Shown piece after piece: positions 38,815-49,837 of a stretch of 64,000 bases of DNA (positions within the stretch are counted from its first letter, which is position 1; every line of letters starts with the position of its first letter). Under the pieces are notes generated by a model. The model ran no database searches. It was not told where the DNA came from and was given only the letters and a program-made list of their open reading frames with translations. The DNA lies in contig NZ_GG698806.1 of NCBI RefSeq assembly GCF_000161935.1, positions 82,853-146,852 of the forward strand, read 5' to 3'. A program made the translations under genes and the position numbers. Source of the stretch: Limosilactobacillus coleohominis 101-4-CHN. Its GTDB lineage: Bacteria > Bacillota > Bacilli > Lactobacillales > Lactobacillaceae.

Positions 38815-39480
38815 TTAGAACGGTACATCATCGATTGATGGTTGATCACCAGCATCGTTATCTGATGAACTGTTGTTGTCTTTATTTGTGCTCATTGCAC
38901 TATTATCATCAATATTGATGCCATTACCGTTAGATGAATCATTTGAATCATCGTTATTAAACGGCAGTGTACTCAAATCAACCTGATTATCTTGATTAAA
39001 GACTGGTTGATTATTTGCGGCTGGTTGAGCAGGGTTATTATTGCTAAAATTACCACCGTTATTATTAAATGCATTATTTTGGCTAAAGTTTTGGTTGTTG
39101 TTAAAACCGCCATTATTACCTTGGTTGTAGCCACCCTGGTTGTTAGAACCCTGATTGCTTGACCGTGGTTCCAATAATGCAAAGTTTTCAACGGTTACTT
39201 CAGTTACGTAAACACGTTGACCTTGATTGTTTTCGTAATTCCGCGTTGATAGTCGTCCATCAATGCCGACTAACGAACCCTTATGAGTGAAATTAGCGAA
39301 GTTTTCAGCAGACTTTCGCCAAATGACACAGTTAATAAAGTCAGCATCCCGATCACCATTCTGATTTCTGAACTGACGATCGACAGCAACTGAAAAACTG
39401 CAGACTGCTGTTCCGCTACCGGTATACCGCAATTCCGGATCTCTTGTTAACCGTCCAGTCAATACTACACGATTTAACAT
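38815..39480 (-). CDS. ssb: Single-stranded DNA-binding protein
   Basis: A 221-residue SSB. The OB fold (residues 1-110) opens with [20 protein letters not shown] and has [16 protein letters not shown] long Gly/Asn/Gln-rich linker (residues about 112-190) leads to the acidic tip IDDVPF, the binding point for partner proteins. The linker is longer than in many homologues. It lies between rpsF and rpsR, the standard Firmicutes operon. Confidence 0.97.
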   Translation of the reverse strand: MLNRVVLTGRLTRDPELRYTGSGTAVCSFSVAVDRQFRNQNGDRDADFINCVIWRKSAENFANFTHKGSLVGIDGRLSTRNYENNQGQRVYVTEVTVENFALLEPRSSNQGSNNQGGYNQGNNGGFNNNQNFSQNNAFNNNGGNFSNNNPAQPAANNQPVFNQDNQVDLSTLPFNNDDSNDSSNGNGINIDDNSAMSTNKDNNSSSDNDAGDQPSIDDVPF

Positions 39481-39514
39481 CGGACATCACTCCTCTCAAA
39501 ATATTTCGTTAAGA

Positions 39515-39808
39515 CTAACCGCGCTTAACGATCATGTGACGTAAAATGTCGTCGCTGAACTTAGATAAACGATCAAATTCGTTTAATGGTTGGTCGTTAT
39601 CCGTCGTTACGTTAATAACGTGGTAAGTACCTTCTGTGTACTTATCAATTGGGTACGCGAAACGACGAGTTGACCAATCCTTTGAGTCAACAACAGTTGC
39701 ACCATTGTCTGAAAGAACCTTGTCAAAGCGTTCTACTAAAGCACTCTTTGCTGATTCATCAATATCAGGACGAATGATGTAAGTAATTTCATATTTGCGT
39801 GTTTCCAT
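39515..39808 (-). CDS. rpsF: 30S ribosomal protein S6
   Basis: A 97-residue S6 starting [18 protein letters not shown], with [20 protein letters not shown] and the end [11 protein letters not shown]. It is first in rpsF-ssb-rpsR. A 90-nt transcribed leader precedes it and could hold the S6:S18 autoregulatory structure, but I could not confirm the motif. Confidence 0.98.
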   Translation of the reverse strand: METRKYEITYIIRPDIDESAKSALVERFDKVLSDNGATVVDSKDWSTRRFAYPIDKYTEGTYHVINVTTDNDQPLNEFDRLSKFSDDILRHMIVKRG

Positions 39809-39901
39809 GAATGTTACACCTCCTTATGGACTCTGGCCCCTTCTCCTCATGAGAAAGAACAAGGAGAGTAGACGTTCTCTAACGTATACTCACAGACTAG
39901 A

Positions 39902-39930
39902 ATAATAGCATAATTACTCCTAAATAACAA
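39902..39930 (-). promoter_or_regulatory. Promoter of rpsF-ssb-rpsR
   Basis: The minus strand reads TTGTTA, 17 nt, TATTAT, with a start about 85 nt before rpsF. Confidence 0.75.
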
Positions 39931-39938
39931 GGATTAAG

Positions 39939-39993
39939 CAAAAAGATCTGAAATTGCGGTCTATTATTTAAAGACGTAATTTCAGATCTTTTG
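39939..39993 (-). terminator. Terminator after gyrA
   Basis: AAAAGATCTGAAATTACG against CGCAATTTCAGATCTTTT, with an AT-rich loop and a T run on the minus strand. Confidence 0.9.
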
Positions 39994-39999
39994 TATTAT

Positions 40000-42510
40000 T
40001 TAATTTTCAGTTTCTGATGTGGACTGAGCATCTTCAGTACTCAAATCTGGTTGTTCATCATCCGCTGCTTCTTCCTTAGCAACCCGGGTCATTGTTGCTA
40101 CTTTTGAACCATCGGTCAACTTAATTAGGTGAACCCCAATTGTGGCCCGCCCGGTTTCAGAGACGGTTTCAACACCAAACCTAATAATGACCCCTTCCGT
40201 TGTCACTAGCATGATGTCTTCATCACCATCAACCGTTGTTAATCCAGCTAACGGACCATTCTTTTCAGTAACATTAACGGTCTTAATTCCTTTACCGCCA
40301 CGTCCCTTAATTGGGTATTCAGCAGCCGGCGTTTGTTTACCAAACCCTTTTTCACTGATGACAAGCACCCGACTATCTGGATTCAATTGACCAGCACCGA
40401 TTACAAAGTCACCCTCACGAAGGCGAACACCACGAACTCCGGCAGCAGCACGCCCCATCGAACGGACTGCACTCGCACTGAAACTAACTGCGTACCCTTC
40501 ATGCGTCCCAATAATCATATTTTGATCATGGTCAATGATTTCCACCGCAATTAATTCATCGCCATCATGCAGGTTAATTGCCTTCAGTCCGTTGCTCCGA
40601 ATATTCTTAAACTCTTCAACTGCCGTTCGCTTAACAACCCCTTGTTTAGTTACAAAGAAGAGATCACGGTCTGCGTCTTCTTCCGCTGTATTAGAAACAT
40701 TAATCACAGCGTTAATCTTTTCTTTAGCATCAATTCCGAGCAGATTAATAATCGGAATTCCTTGTGCCGACCGTCCGTATTCAGGAATTTCATACCCTTT
40801 CATCGAGAAGACCTTACCTGAATTAGTAAAGAACAGCAGCATATCATGAGTTGAACTTGAAATTAAGTGCTCAATGAAGTCGTCACTGTGTACGCCCATT
40901 CCTTTAACTCCACGACCTCCACGATTTTGTGATTTAAATTCATCCACGGGAAGCCGTTTAATGTAACCGTTATGGGTTAAGGTGACCACAATATCCTGTT
41001 GTTCAATTAAATCTTCATCTTCAAGGTTCGTAATATCCCCAACCTGAAGTTCGGTTCGCCGGGCATCACCAAATCGCCGTTGAATTTCTTTCAATTCATC
41101 ATAGATAATTTGTTGAATCCGTTCACGATGAGCAAGGATATCCTTATAATCAGCAATTGCTTCCATTAATTTCTTATATTCGGCTTCAATCTTTTCCCGT
41201 TCCAGACCGGTTAACCGAACTAGTCGCATATCAAGAATTGCTTGGGCTTGACGATCTGACAATCCGTACTTGCTCATCAATTCGCTCTTGGCCACCTCAC
41301 TAGTTTGTGATTGACGAATGATCTTAATGATTTCGTCAATATGGTCAAGGGCAATCCGCAACCCTTCGACAATGTGGGCCCGACTTTCCGCCTTTTTAAG
41401 TTCGAATTCTGTCCGCCGCCGGACCACTTCTTCTTGGTGTTCAAGGTAGTAGGTCAAGATTTCTTTCAAACTTAAAATCTTTGGTGCACCCTTGACGATT
41501 GCCAACATATTGAAATTGAAGGTCGTTTGCATCATCGTCATCTTGTATAGATTATTCAAAATGACTTCTGCACTAGCATCCCGTCGAACATCAATTACAA
41601 TCCGCATTCCTTCACGGTCAGTTTCATCATTGACATCGGTAATACCATCAATTTCTTTTTCACGTGCCAATTCAGCAATCCGTTCAATCAACTTTGCCTT
41701 GTTAACCATGTACGGAATTTCGTGAACAATTATTTGTTGTCGTCCTGTCTTAGTTTCTTCAATATCAACTTTTGCGCGAACGATAATGGTTCCCTTACCG
41801 GTTTCATAAGCCTTCCGAATTCCTGATTTACCAAGTACCACCCCACCAGTTGGGAAATCTGGTCCTGGCAACACCTTCATCAGATCTTCAGTCGTTGCAT
41901 CAGGGTTATCCATCAATACATGAATTGCACTAATTACTTCACCAAGATTATGCGTTGGGATATTAGTCGCCATCCCAACGGCAATTCCTGAAGCACCGTT
42001 TACCAACAAGTTTGGAAAACGGGCAGGCAAAACTGTAGGTTCCTTTTCAGTTCCATCATAGTTATCTTGGAAATCAACCGTATCCTTGTTAATATCACGC
42101 AACATTTCAACGGCGATTTTACTCATCCGCGCTTCGGTATACCGCATTGCGGCCGCACCATCTCCATCGACGGAACCAAAGTTACCGTGACCATCAACTA
42201 ACATATAGCGGTAACTAAAGTCCTGCGCCATCCGGACTAAACCTTCATAAATTGAAGAATCACCATGGGGGTGGAACTTCCCCATAACGTCCCCGACAAT
42301 TCTGGCAGACTTCTTATAAGGCTTATCAGGAGTAACTCCTAATTCATTCATTCCGTATAAAATCCGTCTTTGAACTGGCTTTAAACCATCACGAACGTCT
42401 GGTAACGCCCGTGAAACGATGACACTCATCGCATAATCCAAAAACGAGTTCCGCATTTGACTGGTCAGTTTGACATCTGTAATGCGGTTTGACATTTCTT
42501 CTTCAGCCAC
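40000..42510 (-). CDS. gyrA: DNA gyrase subunit A
   Basis: An 836-residue GyrA. The quinolone-resistance region shows [19 protein letters not shown] (wild-type Ser and Glu positions) and the catalytic Tyr in [11 protein letters not shown]. The beta-pinwheel carries the GyrA box [11 protein letters not shown]. The C-terminal tail is acidic. The start is GTG after GAGGAGG. It follows gyrB by 20 bp and ends the gyrase operon at a strong terminator. Confidence 0.98.
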   Translation of the reverse strand: MAEEEMSNRITDVKLTSQMRNSFLDYAMSVIVSRALPDVRDGLKPVQRRILYGMNELGVTPDKPYKKSARIVGDVMGKFHPHGDSSIYEGLVRMAQDFSYRYMLVDGHGNFGSVDGDGAAAMRYTEARMSKIAVEMLRDINKDTVDFQDNYDGTEKEPTVLPARFPNLLVNGASGIAVGMATNIPTHNLGEVISAIHVLMDNPDATTEDLMKVLPGPDFPTGGVVLGKSGIRKAYETGKGTIIVRAKVDIEETKTGRQQIIVHEIPYMVNKAKLIERIAELAREKEIDGITDVNDETDREGMRIVIDVRRDASAEVILNNLYKMTMMQTTFNFNMLAIVKGAPKILSLKEILTYYLEHQEEVVRRRTEFELKKAESRAHIVEGLRIALDHIDEIIKIIRQSQTSEVAKSELMSKYGLSDRQAQAILDMRLVRLTGLEREKIEAEYKKLMEAIADYKDILAHRERIQQIIYDELKEIQRRFGDARRTELQVGDITNLEDEDLIEQQDIVVTLTHNGYIKRLPVDEFKSQNRGGRGVKGMGVHSDDFIEHLISSSTHDMLLFFTNSGKVFSMKGYEIPEYGRSAQGIPIINLLGIDAKEKINAVINVSNTAEEDADRDLFFVTKQGVVKRTAVEEFKNIRSNGLKAINLHDGDELIAVEIIDHDQNMIIGTHEGYAVSFSASAVRSMGRAAAGVRGVRLREGDFVIGAGQLNPDSRVLVISEKGFGKQTPAAEYPIKGRGGKGIKTVNVTEKNGPLAGLTTVDGDEDIMLVTTEGVIIRFGVETVSETGRATIGVHLIKLTDGSKVATMTRVAKEEAADDEQPDLSTEDAQSTSETEN

Positions 42511-42530
42511 TCGTCTTGTTCCTCCTCAAA

Positions 42531-44501
42531 TTAAAGGTCTAAGTTCTTAACAAATGTTGCATTCTTTTCGATAAAATCACGCCGTGGTCCGACCTTGGTT
42601 CCCATCAGCATTGGGAAAATTTCATCTGCTGCCGCAGCGTCATCCAGATCAACCCGTAACAAGTGCCGATTTTCGGGATCCATTGTAGTTTCCCACAATT
42701 GTTCCGCGTCCATTTCACCAAGCCCCTTGTAACGTTGGATAACTGGTTTGGGACTCGGTTGGAGTGAATTGACAACTTGCTCTAATTCTTCATCCGTTTC
42801 AATGTATTTAACGAATTTTCCTTGCCGAACTTGATACAACGGTGGCTGAGCAATGTAGACATAGCCTTTCTCAATCATCGGCCGCATAAACCGATAAAAG
42901 AGGGTTAATAATAACGTCCGAATGTGCGCACCATCGACATCAGCATCCGTCATGATAATAAGCTTATGGTAATTAGCCTTCGAAACGTCAAAGTCTTCCC
43001 CAAATCCAGTCCCAAGTGCGGTGAATAATGACCGAATTTCATCATTAGCAAGAACCCGATTCAGGCTGGCCTTTTCAACGTTTAAAATTTTACCCCGAAT
43101 TGGCAAGATTGCTTGAGTTAACCGGGAACGTCCCTGCTTAGCAGACCCACCAGCAGAGTCCCCTTCGACGATAAATAATTCTGAAATGCTTGGATCTTTA
43201 CTGGTATTATCAGCGAGCTTTCCAGGAAGGTTACTAATTTCTAGTCCGCTCTTCTTACGAGTAACTTCACGCGCTCGTTTAGCAGCTACCCGTGCCTTGG
43301 ATGCTAACATCCCTTTTTCGACAATCTTCTTCGCCGTATCCGGATGCTCCATCATAAACCGGTTCATTGTTTCACTAAAAATGTGATCAGTCGCCGTTCG
43401 TGCATCGGAGTTACTTAACTTAGTCTTCGTCTGGCCTTCAAACTGTGGATTTGGGTGCTTAATTGATACAACAGCAGTCAGCCCTTCACGAACGTCGTCA
43501 CCAGACAACGTACTGTTGTTTCCCTTCAGTTGGCCACTCTTTCGTCCATAATCATTAATTACCCGTGTCAAAGCAGTCTTAAATCCAGTTTCGTGGCTCC
43601 CACCTTCATAGGTGTGAATATTGTTAGTAAACGTTAATAGATTACAACGGTATCCACTGGTGTATTGCAAGGAAACTTCCACCGTAATGCCATTGTATTC
43701 ACCTTCAACATAAATTGGCGGATCGAAAATCAATTCGTGACCTCGATTCAAGAATTCAACGTAATGACGAATTCCACCTTCGTAATGAAATTCTTGACGG
43801 TTATCTTCATCATTTCGCTTATCTTCAATCGTGATCTTTAGTCCCTTGTTCAAAAAGGCAAGTTCACGAATTCGATCAGTTAACGTCTTAATGTTATAGA
43901 CCGTCGTTTCACGGAAAATGTCTGGATCTGGTTTAAAGTGAACAATTGTCCCATGCTGGGTCTCTGGAAGTCCCTCTTTAATCACCTTCATTGGCGTCTT
44001 AACATGGCCACCTTGAAAGTCCATGTAATACTCTTTACCTTGCCGAGCAACTCGAACATCCAACTCCGTAGAAAGGGCATTAACAACGGAAGCACCAACC
44101 CCGTGCAATCCACCGGAAACTTTATAACCACCGTTGCCAAACTTTCCCCCAGCGTGGAGGACCGTGAAGACTGTTTCAAGAGCAGGCTTACCAGTTTCTT
44201 TTTGAATATCAACTGGAATTCCCCGACCATTATCAGTAACGGTAATACTGTTATCTGGTTCAACAACAACGTTAATTTCATCTGTGAACCCAGCTAACGC
44301 TTCATCGATCCCATTATCAACAATTTCCCATACTAAGTGGTGTAATCCTTGAGCAGTAGTCGAACCAATGTACATCCCAGGCCGCTTACGAACTGCTTCT
44401 AATCCCTTTAAAACTTGGATTTGGCTAGCATCATACTTACTTCCGAGCTCAGCTTTCTTTTCAGCCTTTTCTTCCTGTAGTTCGCGTTCTTTATCGCTCA
44501 C
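42531..44501 (-). CDS. gyrB: DNA gyrase subunit B
   Basis: A 656-residue GyrB. The GHKL ATPase has [20 protein letters not shown] and [20 protein letters not shown] has [16 protein letters not shown] and the metal Asp in [12 protein letters not shown]. The zinc-free C-terminal segment includes [20 protein letters not shown]. The start is GTG and overlaps the recF stop as GTGA, with AAGGAGG inside the end of recF. Confidence 0.98.
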   Translation of the reverse strand: MSDKERELQEEKAEKKAELGSKYDASQIQVLKGLEAVRKRPGMYIGSTTAQGLHHLVWEIVDNGIDEALAGFTDEINVVVEPDNSITVTDNGRGIPVDIQKETGKPALETVFTVLHAGGKFGNGGYKVSGGLHGVGASVVNALSTELDVRVARQGKEYYMDFQGGHVKTPMKVIKEGLPETQHGTIVHFKPDPDIFRETTVYNIKTLTDRIRELAFLNKGLKITIEDKRNDEDNRQEFHYEGGIRHYVEFLNRGHELIFDPPIYVEGEYNGITVEVSLQYTSGYRCNLLTFTNNIHTYEGGSHETGFKTALTRVINDYGRKSGQLKGNNSTLSGDDVREGLTAVVSIKHPNPQFEGQTKTKLSNSDARTATDHIFSETMNRFMMEHPDTAKKIVEKGMLASKARVAAKRAREVTRKKSGLEISNLPGKLADNTSKDPSISELFIVEGDSAGGSAKQGRSRLTQAILPIRGKILNVEKASLNRVLANDEIRSLFTALGTGFGEDFDVSKANYHKLIIMTDADVDGAHIRTLLLTLFYRFMRPMIEKGYVYIAQPPLYQVRQGKFVKYIETDEELEQVVNSLQPSPKPVIQRYKGLGEMDAEQLWETTMDPENRHLLRVDLDDAAAADEIFPMLMGTKVGPRRDFIEKNATFVKNLDL

Positions 44502-45622
44502 GTTGTTTCCTCCTTCGTCAATGTCCCGCCAACAATTTTAAAAATTGTTGGCTGCTTGATTAGTTGCCGTGCAACTCCACTCAAACTAGTAGTTGTTAAA
44601 AACGTCTGAACCTTATCTTGAATTGCCGTTAATAAATGCGTCTGACGATCATCATCTAATTCTGAAAGGACATCATCCAATAACAGCAATGGATATTCAC
44701 CTGTTTGCTCCTTCATCAAATCGATTTCCGCTAGTTTAACTGCCAAGGCAGTCGTTCGTTGTTGCCCTTGCGATCCAAAATGCTGAACATTTTGACCATT
44801 CACGATGAAGTGAATATCATCCCGCTGTGGCCCCGCTAACGTTGTTCCAAGGGCAATCTCACGTTCTAGGTTATCATCAAAAAGTTTTCTTAACTGCGTT
44901 TCAAGATTCTCTCTTGTCGTTTGCTCATCAATTGTGAGTTGAGTTACATACTTGAGCCGTAGTTGCTCCTTTTGCAAAGAAATATGTTCATGCAGTCGCT
45001 GAGCCCACTTTTCTAATTGCTTCAGTAATCTGAATCGAGCCAAAACAATCGCCGCACCGTCCTGTGCTAATTGGTCGGAAATGACCCCGAGCAAGACCCG
45101 GTCTGTCTGCTCACCAGAACGTAATTGTTTTAGGTACTGATTGCGTTGCTGAAGCAATGAATGGTAATGGCTAACGTTGTACAAATAAGCACTACTCATC
45201 TGGCCAAATTCCATATTCATAAATTGCCGACGGACTTGGGGTACTCCCTTAACCAGGGCTAAATCCTCCGGTGCAAAGAGAACAACATTTAAATTACCAA
45301 CATATGCTGATAGCCGGCTTTGATATAAATGATTAACTTTAACCCGCTTACCGCCCTGAGCAAGCTGAATTTCCAACGGAACCCGTTCAACCTGTTTTTG
45401 AACCTTACCAGACAAAAAAGCCTGCTTATGCTTCCATTGGATCAGTTCCCGGTCCTTAGAAGTGCGGTGGCTTTTCGTTAATGCTAAAACATGAATTGCT
45501 TCCAGGAGATTCGTTTTTCCTTGGGCATTCTCACCAATCAAAATATTAATCCCGGGTGAAAATACCACTTTTAACTCATCATAATTGCGAAAATGTTTTA
45601 AATGCATTTCCTGCAGAATCAT
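44498..45622 (-). CDS. recF: Recombination mediator RecF
   Basis: A 374-residue SMC-like ATPase. Walker A is [20 protein letters not shown], the signature is [19 protein letters not shown] and Walker B is [13 protein letters not shown]. It starts with [17 protein letters not shown]. The ATG is 6 nt past the rlbA stop codon; a TTG one codon earlier is also possible. RecF helps load RecA at gaps. It overlaps gyrB by 4 nt. Confidence 0.96.
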   Translation of the reverse strand: MILQEMHLKHFRNYDELKVVFSPGINILIGENAQGKTNLLEAIHVLALTKSHRTSKDRELIQWKHKQAFLSGKVQKQVERVPLEIQLAQGGKRVKVNHLYQSRLSAYVGNLNVVLFAPEDLALVKGVPQVRRQFMNMEFGQMSSAYLYNVSHYHSLLQQRNQYLKQLRSGEQTDRVLLGVISDQLAQDGAAIVLARFRLLKQLEKWAQRLHEHISLQKEQLRLKYVTQLTIDEQTTRENLETQLRKLFDDNLEREIALGTTLAGPQRDDIHFIVNGQNVQHFGSQGQQRTTALAVKLAEIDLMKEQTGEYPLLLLDDVLSELDDDRQTHLLTAIQDKVQTFLTTTSLSGVARQLIKQPTIFKIVGGTLTKEETT

Positions 45623-45628
45623 CAAACA

Positions 45629-45856
45629 TCACTGCTTACTTTCAATTTTGACAGATTCGATGCCAATAATTTCAACTTGATCGTTTGGATAGAGTTTCTT
45701 ACCTCGTCGGTCATCGAGATCACCATTAATTTTGACCTGATGTTCTTTCAAAAACCACTTAGCGGCTCCACCAGTTGGAATAATCCCTTCTTCTTTGAGA
45801 AGTTGACCAAGGGTAATAAAGTCACGATCAATTTGGAAAACTTTACTATTACTCAC
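45629..45856 (-). CDS. rlbA: S4-domain RNA-binding protein RlbA (YaaA)
   Basis: A 75-residue S4-like protein, ITLGQLLKEEGIIPTGGAAKWFLKEHQVKINGD, followed by RRGKKLYPNDQVEI. The GTG start is chosen because AGGTGA stands before it and the length then fits the family; the frame continues 22 codons upstream without a ribosome site. It takes part in 50S assembly in B. subtilis. It lies in the dnaA-dnaN-rlbA-recF-gyrB-gyrA order. Confidence 0.9.
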   Translation of the reverse strand: MSNSKVFQIDRDFITLGQLLKEEGIIPTGGAAKWFLKEHQVKINGDLDDRRGKKLYPNDQVEIIGIESVKIESKQ

Positions 45857-46024
45857 CTTATTCACCTGCTTTACTAATAGTTTATTATAGTCTTTTATCA
45901 CTCCAAAAACAAACTTAAACATCTTCTCAGGCGATTTTAGCGAATTTAGTATCCACGAATGTTTTTAATCAAAATTGGCCTAAATTCGTTGAGAATCGCT
46001 TTATTTATCTTTGAGCCTTTTGGT

Positions 46025-46080
46025 CAATAAAAAAAGAACGTACAAAGAGGTCATTAATGACTCCTTTGCACGCTCTCTCT
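46025..46080 (-). terminator. Terminator after dnaN
   Basis: The minus strand has AACGTACAAAG-type arms (GCGTGCAAAGGAGTCAT/ATGACCTCTTTGTACGT) and T7. The 165 bp between this and rlbA hold no gene. Confidence 0.8.
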
Positions 46081-46093
46081 TTAGCAATCACGA

Positions 46094-47230
46094 CTAAAAC
46101 GTTCGAACTGGTGTAATTAATTGAACAAAATTTTCCTGATCTTCGGTTGGGACTAGCGTAAATGGTCGTAATGGTGAAGTGAATGACAACAAGACGCTGG
46201 CTTGACCAAATGACTTCAAAGCGTCACTCATATAGTCAGGATTGAATGAAATTTCTAACTTATTCCCAGTTAGTTTTTCAAAGCTAACGTCTTCCTCAAC
46301 GTTACCAACATCTGCAGAATCACCACTGATCTTGGCAGTATTTGTATCAGGATCTAATGACAGCTTAACAACATTGTTGTGTCCTTGGTGGGATAGCAGT
46401 GAGGCCCGATCAATTGCTGCCAAGAAATTTCCTGCTTCCAATTCAATCGTTGTATCAGCAGTATCTGGAATTAACCGACTCGTTTCTGGGTACATTCCTT
46501 CCAGTAACCGTGAGTAAAACAAGGCGTTATCGAATTGGAATAAAACTTGATTTTCAGCAATTTGAATTTGAATATCACCTTTGACATCAGCGATCATTCG
46601 CGCTAATTCAGTCATACTATTACCAGGAATGACAACATCATAACTCTGACCATTAGTTGGAACAGTAACTTTCCGTTGTGCCAATCGGTGACTATCGGTG
46701 GCAACTGCCACTAATTGATCATCAGCAAGCCGCATATGAATCCCAGTTAAGATTGGACGACTTTCTTGTTTAGAAACAGCGATTCGTGTTTGTTCAACGA
46801 CATCTCGAAGTAAATCAGCAACAGCTGTAATCGTTGATGCACTTTGAATTTCCGGTAAGTGTGGATAGTTATTAGCATCCTGACCGTTGATTTGAAATTC
46901 TGCAGTTCCCGAAGAAATCTTAGCCTGAAATCCATCATGAACTTCAATTGTTACATCTTGATCAGGCAATTTCTTGATGATTTCACTGAAGAATCTTGCA
47001 GGTAACACAATGGCGCCTGGTTCTTCAATGGTCAAAGCGGTTTTACCATTTTCAGCTGAAAGAGTTGTTTGGATCGTAATGTCTGCATTGCTTCCTGTTA
47101 AGATAACTTGTTGATCTTCAACAACAATTTTAACTCCTGTTAAAATCGGAATCGTTGTTTTTGAAGAAATTGCCCGTAAAACATTATTTAATTGGTTAGC
47201 AAAAACAGAACGATTAATTGTAAATTTCAT
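46094..47230 (-). CDS. dnaN: DNA polymerase III beta clamp
   Basis: A 378-residue three-domain sliding clamp. Landmarks are MKFTINRSVFANQLNNVLRA, VVLPARFFSEIIKKLP, GIHMRLADDQLVAVATDSHR and the end FVQLITPVRTF. It tethers the polymerase to DNA. Ribosome site AAGGAG lies 11 nt before the ATG. Upstream is the origin unwinding region, so its promoter and oriC share space with dnaA. Confidence 0.98.
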   Translation of the reverse strand: MKFTINRSVFANQLNNVLRAISSKTTIPILTGVKIVVEDQQVILTGSNADITIQTTLSAENGKTALTIEEPGAIVLPARFFSEIIKKLPDQDVTIEVHDGFQAKISSGTAEFQINGQDANNYPHLPEIQSASTITAVADLLRDVVEQTRIAVSKQESRPILTGIHMRLADDQLVAVATDSHRLAQRKVTVPTNGQSYDVVIPGNSMTELARMIADVKGDIQIQIAENQVLFQFDNALFYSRLLEGMYPETSRLIPDTADTTIELEAGNFLAAIDRASLLSHQGHNNVVKLSLDPDTNTAKISGDSADVGNVEEDVSFEKLTGNKLEISFNPDYMSDALKSFGQASVLLSFTSPLRPFTLVPTEDQENFVQLITPVRTF

Positions 47231-47243
47231 ATTGAGCTGCTCC

Positions 47244-47273
47244 TTAATATATATATTTAATTAATATTATAAC
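47244..47273. other. Origin unwinding element (AT-rich)
   Basis: Thirty bases of almost pure A/T, beginning TTAATATATATATTTAATTA, lie beside the DnaA-trios, on the dnaN side of the box cluster. Confidence 0.78.
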
Positions 47274-47288
47274 TAGTAGTAGTAATAG
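47274..47288 (+). other. DnaA-trio row of oriC
   Basis: TAGTAGTAGTAATAG reads 3' to 5' as GAT-AAT-GAT-GAT-GAT, running from the DnaA boxes toward the AT-rich element, exactly as in the B. subtilis basal unwinding system. Confidence 0.82.
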
Positions 47289-47301
47289 GGCTTGTGGAAA
47301 T

Positions 47302-47394
47302 TGTGGAAAAATAATAAGAATAGATGGTACTCTTGACTTTTCCACATGTGGATAACTTGTTGAAAACTATGGGATAACTTTAAAATTATCCACA
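47302..47394. other. oriC: DnaA-box cluster between dnaA and dnaN (oriC)
   Basis: Exact boxes lie at 47347-47355 (minus) and 47386-47394 (plus); one-mismatch boxes at 47302-47310 and 47338-47346. Beside the trios and the AT-rich element they form the likely unwinding origin. Confidence 0.85.
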
Positions 47395-47398
47395 ACTA

Positions 47399-48718
47399 TT
47401 AAGGACGTAAATCTTTCTTTAATGAATTAATTTCTTTTTGTAAATTGGAATCTGAAGTCATTTGTTTTTCAATTTTATCGATTGCATGCAGGACGGTTGT
47501 ATGGTCTTTTCCACCAAATTCCTTACCAATTCGTGGTAAAGAGTTATCTGTTAATTCCCGTGATAGATACATTGCAATTTGACGTGGGATCACAATATTT
47601 TTGACACGTTTTTTACCAGTAATATCACTTTGGTTGATGTTAAAGTGAGCAGCCACCTTTTTTTGAATTAAATCAATTGAGAGAGTTGCTGGAGCATCGT
47701 TGCCAATTCCTTGTAGTGCTTCTCGTGCGACCGCTTCGTTGATTGAAGTTTTATGTAAATCAGCAAAAACCCGTACGCGCATGAGAGCACCTTCAAGTTC
47801 CCGTACATTCGTATTAATTTTGGAAGCAATAAAATTGAAAACTTCATTTGGAATACCTTGAAGGTTTTCTTCTTCGGCTTTGCGGTTTAGAATTGCAATT
47901 CGTGTCTCTAAGTCCGGTGCAGTAATTTCAACGGTTAATCCCCAAACGAATCGTGAAACCAGTCGATCAGTCAAATTAGGGATTTCCTTCGGATTTTGAT
48001 CAGCAGTTAAAACGATTTGTTTGTTGTTGTCATGAAGACTATTAAAGGTATTAAAAAATTCTAATTGCGTCCCATTTTTTTCACTGAAGAATTGTACATC
48101 GTCCACCAGGAGTGCATCTAAATCCCGGTATTCCTGCCTAAACTGCTCTTGTGTACCCGTTTTAATAGAATTAATGTAATCGTTCATGAAATTTTCACTC
48201 GTCACGTATTTAATCTTTGCATCGGGATTATGAACGAGCATGTTATTGGCGATGGCTTGCATTAAGTGTGTTTTACCAAGACCGACGTCCCCATAGATAA
48301 GGAGGGGATTGTATAAACCACCTGGTTGCTCGGAAGCGGCAAATGCGGATGCGTACGCAAACTGATTGGTACGTCCTTCAACAAAATTATCGAATGTATA
48401 TTCAGGATTGAGTGGTGTTTGGGTTTTATAAGTTGGTTGATCTGGTGCGGGATCCGCTTTTTTCATTAGATCCTTAGTAAGAACATAAATTGGTTCAATT
48501 TCTTCACCAGTTTTTTCGTGCAAAATATGCTTTAGTTGAATATTTAAACTCTTCTTCCACCAATCAAGATGATAGTCGGTTGGTAAGACAACCGTTAATT
48601 GATGATTTTGAAGAGAGTATGCTTTTGCCGGAGCAACGACGTTTTCGTAAGTCGGTGGAGTGATCGACTGCTTAAACTCGTTTTGGACCGTTTCCCAGAG
48701 AGAATCGAGCTCAGTCAA
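47399..48718 (-). CDS. dnaA: Chromosomal replication initiator DnaA
   Basis: A 439-residue initiator. Domain I starts MTELDSLWETVQNEFKQSI. AAA+ has Walker A YGDVGLGKTHLMQAIAN and Walker B DALLVDDVQFF. Domain IV ends with the HTH LPRIGKEFGGKDHTTVLHAIDK. The start is TTG after GAGGAGG. It is flanked on both sides by DnaA-box clusters. It drives replication initiation and represses its own promoter in relatives. Confidence 0.98.
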   Translation of the reverse strand: MTELDSLWETVQNEFKQSITPPTYENVVAPAKAYSLQNHQLTVVLPTDYHLDWWKKSLNIQLKHILHEKTGEEIEPIYVLTKDLMKKADPAPDQPTYKTQTPLNPEYTFDNFVEGRTNQFAYASAFAASEQPGGLYNPLLIYGDVGLGKTHLMQAIANNMLVHNPDAKIKYVTSENFMNDYINSIKTGTQEQFRQEYRDLDALLVDDVQFFSEKNGTQLEFFNTFNSLHDNNKQIVLTADQNPKEIPNLTDRLVSRFVWGLTVEITAPDLETRIAILNRKAEEENLQGIPNEVFNFIASKINTNVRELEGALMRVRVFADLHKTSINEAVAREALQGIGNDAPATLSIDLIQKKVAAHFNINQSDITGKKRVKNIVIPRQIAMYLSRELTDNSLPRIGKEFGGKDHTTVLHAIDKIEKQMTSDSNLQKEINSLKKDLRP

Positions 48719-48744
48719 AATAATTCCTCCTCAGAATAAAATAA

Positions 48745-49094
48745 TGTGGATAAATAAAAACCAAGAGTAATTTTATCATTAGTTTTTCTAGTTTTCCACA
48801 GGCAGTAAAAAATTTGATCCACAAATTACACAACGCTGTGTGGAAAATACTCACAGGGGTGTGGAAATGTGGAAATATCCACAGAAAATAAAAGATATCC
48901 ACAACTTTTTGTGGATATCAACAGGGCTAAAAGGTGAAAGAATAGTAATTAACAGGATTTTCCACAAGGCTGTGGATAACTTTGTTGACAACCCTGTGAG
49001 TTGGTTATTTTTAGTTAAAAACCCTGTGAATTGGTTCAAGAATCTGATCGTCAAAAAATAACGCTGTGGATTATTTACTTCTTCTTGTGGAAAA
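48745..49094. other. oriC: DnaA-box cluster upstream of dnaA (oriC)
   Basis: This 515-bp gene-free region (48719-49233) between dnaA and rpmH has exact boxes at 48745 and 48971 (minus), and about ten one-mismatch boxes (48792, 48815, 48839, 48875, 48895, 48910, 48958, 49065, 49086 and others). It must also hold the dnaA promoter, which I could not fix. It corresponds to the incAB cluster upstream of dnaA in B. subtilis. Confidence 0.85.
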
Positions 49095-49122
49095 CTAAAA
49101 AGTTTTTTCGGCGAAATCGCCC

Positions 49123-49151
49123 TTTATTGCAGAAAAAAAGTATGATATACT
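49123..49151 (+). promoter_or_regulatory. Candidate rpmH promoter
   Basis: TTTATT, 17 nt, TATACT, about 80 nt before the rpmH start. The -35 is weak. Confidence 0.5.
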
Positions 49152-49233
49152 TTGACAGTATGTTTGAAGAGTTTGTCCATTTTGGACGTTAAACCGAACA
49201 ATTTATTACAATGCCGAGGAGGTGCAAAAGCTT

Positions 49234-49368
49234 ATGAAGCGCACATTTCAACCAAAGAAGCGTCACCGTGCTCGTGTTCACGGCTTCCGCGCTCGGATGA
49301 GCACTAGTAACGGTCGCAAGGTATTGGCCCGTCGTCGTCAAAAGGGTCGTAAAGTATTATCTGCATAA
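49234..49368 (+). CDS. rpmH: 50S ribosomal protein L34
   Basis: A 44-residue L34 beginning [19 protein letters not shown] and ending in [15 protein letters not shown] stands 9 nt before the ATG. It is the first gene right of oriC, in the standard rpmH-rnpA-yidC-jag-mnmE-mnmG series. Confidence 0.97.
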   Translation: MKRTFQPKKRHRARVHGFRARMSTSNGRKVLARRRQKGRKVLSA

Positions 49369-49392
49369 AAAAGTCCGTCAAGGCGGCTTTTT
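49366..49392 (+). terminator. Weak terminator/attenuator after rpmH
   Basis: AAG-CCG/CGG-CTT with one bulge and T6. It probably lets part of the transcripts continue into rnpA. Confidence 0.55.
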
Positions 49393-49489
49393 TCTCAGTA
49401 GGGAGCAGGGCCATACACTTTGCTGCAATTTTAATATTGTGGTGTTGTTATGTTCCTTCTCCCTTTTTTAGTTACTGAGGAGATTAATA

Positions 49490-49834
49490 ATGAGAAAATC
49501 ATTTCGAGTAAAAAAAGAGAACGAATTTCAACGGGTCTTTGAAACCCATAATTCCGTTGCTAATCATAAGTTTGTGATTTATCAAATGGAAAAGCCTGGT
49601 CAACCACATTTTCGAGTGGGGATCTCTGTTGGTAAGAAAATTGGGAATGCTGTTCATCGCAATTGGCTAAAGCGGCGTATTCGACAAACGTTGTTAGAAG
49701 TTAAACCACAATTAAAGTCTGAGGTTGATTTCTTAGTGATTGCTCGCCCTGCTGCTGATGGGATGACCATGGCAGAAACCAAGAAAAATTTGGTACATGC
49801 TTTAAAGCGTGCCAACCTATTAATTGAGGATTAA
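49490..49834 (+). CDS. rnpA: Ribonuclease P protein component
   Basis: A 114-residue basic protein. It opens [18 protein letters not shown] and has the RNR-type motif [17 protein letters not shown]. It is the protein cofactor of the RNase P ribozyme in tRNA 5' maturation. It has a GAGGAG site and lies 3 nt before yidC. Confidence 0.97.
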   Translation: MRKSFRVKKENEFQRVFETHNSVANHKFVIYQMEKPGQPHFRVGISVGKKIGNAVHRNWLKRRIRQTLLEVKPQLKSEVDFLVIARPAADGMTMAETKKNLVHALKRANLLIED

Positions 49835-49837
49835 AAA

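Noticed and set aside
39809-39900. S6:S18 autoregulatory RNA in the rpsF leader
   Set aside because: The leader is long enough, but I could not place the conserved loop with confidence.
48840-49061. 73-codon frame in the dnaA-rpmH gap
   Set aside because: It consists of DnaA-box repeats read in frame and has no ribosome site.
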